31,137 nucleotides of DNA, taken from assembly GCA_002224055.1 (NCBI GenBank), contig AZLU01000070.1, forward strand, positions 96,211 to 127,347. Reading direction: 5' to 3'. This document shows positions 23,586 to 31,137 of this stretch, in pieces. The stretch is from Pezizomycotina sp. ARF18. Its lineage: Eukaryota > Ascomycota. Position numbers and translations under genes: made by a program. Each line of letters begins with the position of its first letter. Within the stretch, counting starts at the first letter, position 1. Below the pieces are notes generated by a model. The model saw nothing but the letters and a program-made list of their open reading frames with translations, searched no databases and was not told where the DNA came from.

Positions 23586-24290
23586 TCAATTCTCCGTCTC
23601 CTTCCACTCCGTCCTCCCCAACCTCACAATATCCGACTGCTCCACCATCCAAACCCCTTCTCCGTCCTCTTCCCCTCCGCGCAATCCAAACCAGCCCTCA
23701 CCGCCGCCCTAGCAATAACATCCGCATCCTGCGCCCAACTATCCTTCAACGCACTAGATATCTTCCCCACACCCGTCGCGATGCTCCTAAAGATCCCTCC
23801 GCAACCCTACTATCCTCCCTATCACCAACAATCAACCCGGGCCTTAAAATAACCGTATACTCAAACCCAACTCCTTCACCGCCTCTTCTAGCTCCCCTTC
23901 ATCCTCGGGTAAAGAATGAAGATTTGTGGTTCGCTTCGTTGGATGATATTAACACGTATACTGCTACGCCTGCTTCTTTGGCGGCGCGCGCGAGGTCGAG
24001 GTTTAGAGTGTAGTCTATGGCGTACTGCTTGTCTGTTCCTCCAGCGGCGGCGCGGGTTGTGCCGAGGGCGGAGATGAAGATGTTTGGCGTTGGCGGTTGC
24101 TTTGGGAAGAGGGAAGGCCAGGAGGAGGTATCTGTTGACGTTAAGGGGTAGAGCTTTTCGGAGGGGTTGTTTTTGGGGAGCTCGCGGCGGGAGTAGGCGT
24201 GGACGGCGGAGATGGAGGGGAGGAGAGCAGTGTGGTGAGGATGTGGGAGCCGACGAGGCCGGTGGAACCTACGAGGGCTGTGGACGTCAT
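23586..24290 (-). CDS. FMP52: Fmp52-like NAD(P)-binding protein of the mitochondrial outer membrane
   Basis: A small Rossmann-fold, NAD(P)-binding protein. In yeast Fmp52 is associated with the mitochondrial outer membrane; its reaction is unknown. The ATG at 24288-24290 gives [20 protein letters not shown] with the nucleotide-binding Gly-x-x-Gly-x-x-Gly. Frames then have to be changed several times to follow the conserved text: [75 protein letters not shown], ending [13 protein letters not shown] (stop 23586-23588). About 235 residues, the usual family length. No intron was needed. The open frame upstream of this ATG, with a Lys run, is leader sequence. Because the frameshifts are dense, no single open frame reports this gene, and an automatic annotation would miss it. 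Confidence 0.85.
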
Positions 24291-24855
24291 TGTTTTGTTT
24301 AGAGTGAGATCGTGATATTGGATGATGTAGGAGTGAAGTTTTGCTTTGAATCGAGGTTTGTTCGTTGTGGTGATTATGTAGTTTATAGTTGATGGCAGTT
24401 TCTTTTTTTTTTTTTTTTTTATCGATTTTGATGATGTATGTAGAGCTAGAGCTGTCACTTTTGAATACTATTTATAAAAACAACCTTCCACTGAAAAAGC
24501 TCCCACCACTATTGCCCGCTATACGTCAATAAAATTTCTAGCTGTTTCGGAAAAAGACAACCACCAGCTCCCCGGAGAAATAAAAAAGAAAAAAAAAAAA
24601 CCTTTCATTTCGCGAAATCCATAGCTACCAAGACTCGCCTTGCATATAGTCTAGGAAAAGCGTCAACACGGCGTTATTATTCCTCCTTCGAGGGACAAAA
24701 TCTCGCAACCGTTTACCTCGTTTAGAAAAAAAAAAAAATATCAAAAAAATTCCTCCCGAGCCCGCATATCAACGCTATCGCCGCAAAGACACATTACCCA
24801 GCTTCGACTTCACGAAATCCTACCGGAGTTTTTTTTACAAAAAGGAAGCGCCACG
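24291..24855. other. Divergent promoter region between FMP52 and GET5
   Basis: 565 bases separate the two oppositely directed start codons, so it must carry both promoters. It contains a T run (24401-24420) and several A runs. I see no clear TATA or CCAAT pair that can be assigned to one gene. Confidence 0.6.
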
Positions 24856-25678
24856 ATGACGGAAGTAGACTTCGCGAAGGAGTTCATACAGCTCCTCTCG
24901 GCCCGTCCGATCAGGATTCCGGCGGACTACGTCGAGGATGCCAGGAAGCTACCCGCTGCCCGCCTGTACGTACTACTTGGAAAGAAAAGGAGAAAAAAAG
25001 CTTCAGGGAGAACGGAGCTGTAGCTCGTAATCTAACCGAACAAAAAAAAAGATCAAGAATGCTAACATAACCCCAAACGCCACGCGCAGACAACCCTCTC
25101 CAAACTCCCCAAACCAATGAACAAGCGCCAAAAAACCTCCCATCATCCCCCAACCCACCCCCCTCCGCAACAATAACTCTAAAAACCCTGCGTCCCCCGC
25201 ATCCATAAACGAAACGCACAGTTTACCATTAACTACAACGTTCGCGTACGTCAAGCAGCAGTTATCGTCCGATACATCTGTCCCGTTTGATAAATTACGC
25301 TTTTTACATAAAGGGAAGATAGTTAACGATAGTAAGACCGTGGGTGATGTTACGGATGGCGGGAAGGAGGTGGATGCTGTGATTAATGTTATGCTTATGG
25401 GTGGGGCGGTTGTTGTGAGGAGGGAGAAGGTGGAGGAGGAAAAGAAGGAGGGGAGGGGAGGTGAAGGATGTGAGATGAAGGAGGAGGGAGTGGTGGAGGA
25501 GGAGGCGAAGACGGAGAGTAAAGAGGATGATGTTATGAGTCAAGAGGAGTTTTGGAGCGAGCTGAGGGGTTTCCTGGGCGGTAAGCTAGGAAGCGGTGAT
25601 GATGCGGCGGCGGTGGACAATGTGCTATATTGCTTCAGGAGCGCGTGGGAGAGTAGGAAGCGGCGCCTTGAAAGCTAG
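24856..25678 (+). CDS. GET5: Get5/Mdy2-like ubiquitin-like protein of the GET pathway
   Basis: Cytosolic partner of Get4 that passes tail-anchored proteins from Sgt2 to Get3 for ER insertion; the human relative is UBL4A. Exon 1 (24856 to about 24969) encodes MTEVDFAKEFIQLLSARPIR, the Get4-binding N-terminus. A roughly 120-nt intron (to 25089) follows, then TTLSKLPKPMNKRQKTS. A ubiquitin-like domain covers ATITLKTLRPP through VKQQLSSDTSVPFDKLRFLH, HKGKIVNDSKTVGDV and AVINVMLMGGA. A Glu/Lys-rich linker of about 40 residues leads to the homodimerisation domain SQEEFWSELRGFLGGKLG, ending FRSAWESRKRRLES. Frame breaks occur just after the KTS segment and in a C run near 25190. The donor may be GTACGT (24966) or GTACTA (24970); the second keeps the frame as LYTTLSKLP. 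Confidence 0.88.
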
Positions 25679-26346
25679 GGTGTAGCTTGGGTTCTATCTT
25701 ATAATTAAAGAAGATATTTGATTTACTGCAAACGTAGCTATCACCAGCTTAGCTATCAAAAAAAAAAAAATGAAGTGACGGTCGCCTTTACTTTGTCATA
25801 ATATTTACTTTATTCTTAATCTTGAGCTTTTTTTTTATCTAAACTACACGATAAGAAGTAGCAACGGGGGATTGAGAGATAATAAAATTACTCGGTTCCC
25901 CTGTTGCGAGAATGAAGAATTTGCAATATGCAAATAAGTGCATGAATAACATGAAAAGAAGATAAGGTGAGAGTATATTAAATATTGAAAATGCGCCTGT
26001 ACAAAATGATAAAAAAAAGCTTTTGTTTATCGGCCCAGTAGACATGGAGCTAACATAAGATAACAATAATGAAGAAAAACAAGAGAATTGATGGAAGAGT
26101 GGAGATGTAATTCTAGGAAATATTACATTGCAAACCATTCTTTTGAGAGTGAGAGAGAAGTAGGAAAAGATGCCTGGAGAACTTTTTCGTAGTAGGAGAG
26201 GGAGGGTGGAAATAGGGTGTCTAGGATAATACAAGGCTAAATTTTTTTATAATACTTAAACTGTGATATTGAATTCCCATGAGAAGTGTGTAGTGACGAA
26301 AGCTTAGAGGTATGATATTTTACTTAGAGATGAGAGGCTCTTCCGT
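25679..26346. other. Convergent intergenic region between GET5 and HSP60
   Basis: It holds both 3' flanks. AT-rich, with a 13-A run near 25758. The 131-codon minus-strand frame at 25839-26234 is hydrophobic and Phe/Ser-rich, with no family resemblance; I do not call it. Confidence 0.6.
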
Positions 26347-28441
26347 TTAGAACATGCCGCCGCCCATGCCACCCATACCGCCACCCATTCCACCAGCAGC
26401 AGGTGGCTGCTTCTCCTCTGGCGCCTCGACGATAGCAGCCTCGCTGGTACCGAGGAGGGAGGCAACACCGGAAGCATCGACGAGAGCAGTGCGGACGACC
26501 TTGAAGGGGTCAATGATACCGGCCTCAATCATGTCAGTGTACTTGCCCTTGGCGCTGTCGAATCCTTTGTTGAAGTCAGAGCCGAAATCATCCATGAGCT
26601 TGCCGACGACGACGCTACCCTCTCCTCCGGCGTTCTCGACGATGGTTCTGGCAGGCGGGTGATGGCGGTCTTGACGATGGAAACACCGAGCTGCTGGTCG
26701 AAGTTCTCGACTTGATATCGCCGACGGCGTTGGCGGCAGCTTTGAGGAGGGCGGTACCACCTCCCGGAACGATACCTTCCTCAACAGCGGCGCGGTAGCA
26801 TTAAGAGCGTCGACAAAGCGGTCCTTCTTCTCACCGACCTCAACCTCGGAGGCACCTCCGACTTGATACAGCGACGCCGCCCGAGAGCTTGGCGAGACGC
26901 TCCTGGAGCTTCTCCTTCTCGTACTCGGAGGTAGCCGGTCCTTCATGACACCGCGATCTGCTCGCACCTCTGGAGGATGGCGTCCTTGGAGCCTTCGCCG
27001 TTCATGATGATGTGTCCTCCTTGGTGATGTGATGCTTCCGGTGGAGCCGAGCATTTGTGCGGTGGCCTTCTCAAGCTTGACGTCAAGCTCATCGGTGAAA
27101 ACGGTACCGTCGGTGAGGATGGCGATATCGCCGAGGATCGATTTCCTGTTGTCACCGAAACCGGGGGCCTTGATGGCAAGCGACCTGGAGCTGTCCGCGG
27201 AGCTTGTTCAGGATGCAGACGGCGAGAGCCTCACCATCTACGTCCTCGGCGATTGATGACAAGCGGGCGGCGCTGCTGGGTGGAGATTTCAAGGGCCGGG
27301 ATGATGTCCTGGACGGCGCTGATCTTCTTCTCGGAGAGGAGGATGAGCGGCTTCTCGAACTCGACCTTCTGGGTCTTGGCGTCGGTCATGAAGTAAGGCG
27401 ACAAGTATCCGCGTCGAACTTCATACCTTCGGTAACCTCCAGCTCGTCATCGATGGTGCGGCCCTCCTTGACGGTGATAACACCTTCCTTTCCAACCTTC
27501 TCCATGGCGTTGGCGATAAGCTCACCAATGTGCTGGTCGCCGTTGGCGGAGATGGTCGCAACCTGGGCGATTTCCGACGAAGTCGTAATTCCCGCTTGTT
27601 CTTCTGGAGGTAGTTGACGACAGCTTCGACGGCAGCCTGAGTACCCCTGCGGAGGTCCATCGGGTTGCAGCCTGCGGCGACGTTCTTGACGGTCTCGGAG
27701 AAGATGTACTGGGCAAGTACAGTGGCGGTCGTCGTACCATCACCGGCAATTTCATTCGTCTTGGATGCGACATCCTGGATGAGACGGCTCCAAGGTTGGC
27801 GAATGGGTCCTTTAGCGTGATTGCCCTACGTAAACCTAGGTGTCAGCCTAGTTTCCCAAAAACAACTGAGGAAAAATTGACATTAAAAAAAACGTGGCAA
27901 TGGAAAGGAAGCTAAACAAACTTTGCGACAGTTACACCGTCTTTCGTAATCTAAAACCAGCAAGCTATGTTAGTGGTTGCACTCCGGTAAAAAAAAAAAA
28001 AAAAAAAAAACGGAGATTTGATAGCAAATCGCAGTGAAGGACGGATCAAAAACAGAAATTTTGCTTTTTTCGAATTTTTCCAGTAAACCTCAGTCGTGCA
28101 TACCTTAGGGCTACCATATGGGCTCTCGATCAGGACGTTCCTTCCTTTAGGCCCAGAGTTACGGCAACGGCTTTGGCGAGTGTTTCAACACCAGTAAGCA
28201 GCTGCGCCCGCGCATCGACGCCGAATTTCAATTCCTGGAAAAGAACTCGTCAGCTTCAATTCTATCAAAAAATACCAATAAAGGAAAGAATCAATTGAAC
28301 TATCGATTAAAGAAAACACTAACCTTGTGTGCATAGTTCCTCTTCTGCTGGCGTTGAAGGAATTGCTGCAGCTGGTCTTAACCGTCCCAGCGCCCCAGCG
28401 GAAAGCGCAGATCTCGTCCTCGAAGCGAGAGCTCTTTGCAT
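26347..28441 (-). CDS. HSP60: Mitochondrial chaperonin Hsp60
   Basis: Group I chaperonin that folds imported proteins in the mitochondrial matrix. The ATG at 28439-28441 gives [20 protein letters not shown], an Arg/Ala/Ser presequence, followed by [20 protein letters not shown]. Exons on the minus strand: 28324-28441; 28104-28234 ([23 protein letters not shown], with one base missing); a 29-nt exon at 27922-27950 ([10 protein letters not shown]); and from 27825 down to the stop ([19 protein letters not shown], then [40 protein letters not shown]). All junction phases agree with the protein. The C-terminus is the Gly-Met repeat tail, [13 protein letters not shown], with stop at 26347-26349. 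The 3' exon contains many frameshifts, yet the conserved order is intact from end to end. Confidence 0.95.
27989..28010. repeat. Poly-A tract inside HSP60 intron 2
   Basis: 22 A on the plus strand, so poly-T in the transcript, upstream of the TTTTAG acceptor of the 29-nt exon. It could serve as an extended polypyrimidine tract. Confidence 0.85.
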
Positions 28442-29661
28442 TGTGAATTTTTGTTTCTTTATTTTATACAATGAAGATGAAAAGCAGTAGTTATGAGACG
28501 AATCGCTAATCGAAACCACGAACAAAAGGAAAGAGATATTCACAAGATGGAGAAGATGTAATTGAAGGAAGATGAAAGGAGGAGGAGAGAGGAATGGGAA
28601 GGTTAAAAAAAAAAGAGAAGGAAGAAATTTCACGATATGGAAACCGAAAGAACCTCACTGAAATTTTTCTGCCGCTGCTAAATTTTTTTTTTTTTTTTTC
28701 GTCCAAGCTATCTTTTTCGGCTCTTCCTTATCTCTCTCCCTCTGCCCACCAAAAGTTATTCCCACATCCTTGGTGGGTCAAAAAGTTAGAAGGACTCCAA
28801 AACAATGCTATTGTCTCGATTTTAGCTGCACTATGTATATATATTGAAAGTGGCATTTGTTCCAATAATGTTGCTAAATACGCGACCCTTATAGTTATAA
28901 TCATACTTTATACAGCTACAGCTACTTGGATCGGACATTTGACAATTTACACAGCCCTTCTGCTGGGGTTTTTAAATTTTTTTCACTGAATACGACACAC
29001 CCTCTCCTTTAGCTGTGTTTAGTTCAAGGCAGCTGTTTTTTTAAAGCTGGAAGTGAAGGCGAGAAGAATATTAGGTTGTAGTGCCAGTAGAAGCTGTGGA
29101 GAAAGCAATTAAAATCACACTATCTTCTTATACTATTTTTATTTGTGCCTGTGTATAAGTTTCTCTTGAAAATTTAATATATATATTCTACCCTTGGAGC
29201 TCCCTATTCTATTCCCCTTCTTCCCCTAAAACATTATCCACAAACCCTCTCTTCCTCATTTGAAGCTATAGTAAGACACTTCCCCTTCTTCCCTTAACAA
29301 AGCTCGTTTTTTCAAACTGGTCGTGAATGGGCCTAAACGTTTCCGTGTGTATGTTCCAGCTTTTTGTTGCCTCTTTAGCAGTGTTTACTTGTTAAAGATA
29401 CTGCTGTTTTTTTATTTTATTTTTTTTGGGTTCCTCTGCTTAATATTAAGCCTTGGGAGAAACCCCTCTTTAATTCGCCAAAATCCCCACACGAAAAGAT
29501 TTTTTTTTTCTTCTCCTTACTCGTTTCCCTGATATCTGCTAACTTTAAACAACAACTGACACAAAAGCTCGACTACCAGCTCCTCAGCAACCACATCCTC
29601 GCTTTCTCAAGTTCTAGCGCAATCTCCCATATAGCGTCCTATTAAAAGATCAACAATTCAA
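28442..29661. other. Divergent region between HSP60 and cofilin
   Basis: It carries both promoters and 5' UTRs. The plus-strand frame at 28594-28989 starts Lys/Arg/Glu-rich and ends hydrophobic, but it runs through a T tract (28684-28699) and has no homologue I recognise. I treat it as chance. Pyrimidine-rich CT stretches (29190-29310, 29500-29560) precede the cofilin ATG, as is common in fungal promoters of highly expressed genes. Confidence 0.5.
28624..28631. promoter_or_regulatory. Possible heat-shock element upstream of HSP60
   Basis: GAAATTTC is a palindromic pair of nGAAn units in the tail-to-tail GAA-nn-TTC arrangement, about 185 bases upstream of the HSP60 start. Heat-shock factor normally needs three units. 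A third unit here is at best degenerate, so this is a weak call. Confidence 0.25.
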
Positions 29662-29722
29662 CATGGTAAAAATCTCGAGTCCTTTCTGTAGTTGTCGCAG
29701 CCTTTCTGTGTTCCTTATCTAC

Positions 29723-29755
<33 letters not shown>

Positions 29756-30630
29756 TGGCGTATGAGGCCTAAATTAGCAGAAAAAGCGGCTTTTAAACAA
29801 CAGCGAGGAGAAATGCTAACCATGTGGCTTATAGTCCAGCGGTTCTGGGTACGAAATACCAACATCTCTTTTTTCCACCAGTGCATTCTTTTTACCCAGA
29901 TTCTCCTCAATACCTACTCCTCGAAGACTTGTCTAAGCAGTCCTTTTGCTAACCGCTGCAAAATCTTTGCGCGTTGGATCTGAACAGTGTCCGGGCGACT
30001 GACGAATGCGTCTCGAAATACAACGAGCTGAAGCTCGGGAAAGAAGCTCAAGTTCATCACCTTCAAGCTCAACGATGCCAAGACTGAAATCGTCGTTGAT
30101 CAGGAAGACACCTGCGAGGGTCTCACCGATAAGTCAGAAATCCACGAGAGATTCCTAGCAGCGTTGCCGGAGAAAGATTGCCGTTACGCGGTCTACGACT
30201 TTGAGTACGATTCCGGTGAAGGCACCAGGTATGTAGCTTATATATAGCTGTTTTTCAAGCAGTCGCTTACTCCCTATCGTCCCAAGGAAGCATGGTGACC
30301 TGACAGAGTGGATTTCCTTTCAGGAACAAGCTTAATCTTCGTGCACTGGGCTAGCGATAACGCCGGAATTAAGGTATATATATATATATATTTTTTTCGT
30401 ATCCGCCGACTGTCCTTTTTCTCTGCAGCCTCGATAAACGAAGGCTTTGTTTTTATTTTAACTGCAATGGCTTTAACTAACCCCTGTGTCTCTAGCAAAA
30501 AATGCTTTACTCCACCTCGAAGGACGCTCTGCGAAAGGCCTTGACGGGAATTGCGACCGAAGTCCAGGGTTCTGACTATGACGACGTTCTATCGAGACTT
30601 TCCTCGCAAGGTCGCATGGGGAAGAAATAG
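29662..30630 (+). CDS. COF1: Cofilin (ADF family)
   Basis: Actin-depolymerising factor that severs and recycles actin filaments. Exon 1 is just the ATG (29662-29664), followed by a 323-nt intron with donor GTAAAAATC, a CTAAC branch site at 29949-29953 and acceptor AACAG at 29987. Exon 2 (29988-30228) encodes [20 protein letters not shown] and [20 protein letters not shown], then [18 protein letters not shown]. Exon 3 (30324-30373) encodes [16 protein letters not shown], and exon 4 (30496-30630) [20 protein letters not shown] through [17 protein letters not shown], ending RMGKK. The [15 protein letters not shown] helix is the main actin-binding element. Single-base insertions at about 30040 and 30332 and a small deletion near the exon 2 start break the frame. 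About 145 residues, normal for the family. Confidence 0.93.
29725..29753. repeat. Poly-T tract inside cofilin intron 1
   Basis: 29 T in the first intron, about 60 bases after the donor and far from the acceptor. Confidence 0.85.
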
Positions 30631-31137
30631 ACGCATTAGTTCTTTTACATGACACTGTGCGACAAGTTGTTTCCCGGGAAAAAAGGAAAACCTGCTTGGG
30701 GAGACCGTAAAAAAAATAATTCCAACAAAGAAAATTCAAAAAGTACATCCTCCTGTCATGCTGCTCATTTCTGCTACTTGCCTCTCAGCTTTCCTTGTTT
30801 TTTTCTTGTTCCCAAAGTCTACTGCTAGTCAAACTTTGTAAGTAATGGGTTTTAGACTATATGGGAGGGTCCGCTTTCTGGAAAAAGGCTTTATTTTTTA
30901 TTTATTCAAAGTAATGACGACGACATGATTGTGGAAGATGTGTGGAAAGGGGCACTTTTTTATTTTAAAAAAGTCGAATCTTCATTCTCTTCTTAAGTAT
31001 TTTTTTTATTTCTTATACAAATATATCTATGCTACATTGACCTCTGGCTCCTTCGACGGCAATAAAATATAGATGCAATTTCTTCTACAATCGCGCGCAA
31101 GCTTCCAAGATCTACTAATACAGCTCTAAAGCTCCGC
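30631..31137. other. Downstream of cofilin, no gene seen
   Basis: Probably the cofilin 3' UTR followed by AT-rich intergenic DNA to the end of the window. AATAAA-like strings (for example AATAAAA near 31062) are present but not diagnostic in fungi. Confidence 0.5.

Noticed and set aside
27055-27617. Plus-strand open frames of 113-137 codons
   Set aside because: They are antisense to HSP60, whose conserved blocks run the other way.
28594-28989. Plus-strand frame with a hydrophobic, membrane-like C-terminus
   Set aside because: It passes through a poly-T tract, starts in low-complexity sequence in the HSP60 promoter region and has no family match. An AT-rich sequence gives hydrophobic frames by chance.
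1377-30630. Programmed ribosomal frameshifting or a set of pseudogenes as the reason for broken frames
   Set aside because: Breaks occur in all recognised genes at different places and in both directions, without a common slippery motif, and in families that are essential in yeast.
1-31137. CRISPR arrays, biosynthetic cluster, integrated virus or transposon
   Set aside because: I saw no spaced direct repeats, no polyketide or peptide synthetase, no capsid or polymerase and no transposase or reverse-transcriptase motifs on either strand.

Overview
This window is nuclear DNA from a filamentous ascomycete fungus (Pezizomycotina). Exons are fairly GC-rich and lie in AT-rich intergenic DNA. Introns are short (about 60-150 nt) with GT...AG ends and CTAAC/CTAAT-like branch sites. 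The proteins are typical of moulds, for example a Pin4/Cip2-type RRM+R3H protein, Fmp52 and Get5. There are no operons, bacterial genes, CRISPR arrays or recognisable transposons.

Layout. Four minus-strand genes occupy the first 14 kb: a MINDY-family deubiquitinase ending in a CaaX box (1377-4065), the nucleolar rRNA m5C methyltransferase Nop2 (5628-7752), an unidentified probable mitochondrial protein (8453-10145) and the RRM/R3H RNA-binding protein Pin4/Cip2 (12063-13968). A gene-poor, AT-rich, homopolymer-rich stretch of about 7 kb follows (13969-21138), with at most one weak intron-rich gene candidate (14773-15843). The last 10 kb is denser: an aldehyde dehydrogenase (+, 21466-23066), FMP52 (-, 23586-24290) divergent from GET5 (+, 24856-25678), mitochondrial HSP60 (-, 26347-28441) and cofilin (+, 29662-30630).

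The genes are mostly housekeeping and do not form a single pathway. Themes are ribosome biogenesis (Nop2), mitochondrial folding and targeting (Hsp60, Fmp52, the unidentified protein, possibly the aldehyde dehydrogenase), tail-anchored protein delivery (Get5), ubiquitin-chain trimming (MINDY), RNA regulation (Pin4) and actin dynamics (cofilin).

The main technical caution is that every recognisable gene carries single- or double-base frameshifts, many of them in homopolymers. Conserved protein sequence continues on both sides of each break. Because essential genes such as NOP2, HSP60 and cofilin are hit as often as the others, I read this as consensus error in an unpolished assembly and not as pseudogenisation. 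Gene coordinates below are therefore spans over several frames. I saw no clearly new biological system. The points most worth a second look are the CaaX-tailed MINDY enzyme, a possible non-AUG mitochondrial extension of the aldehyde dehydrogenase together with its Trp-to-His change, the 29-nt HSP60 exon, and the unidentified mitochondrial gene.
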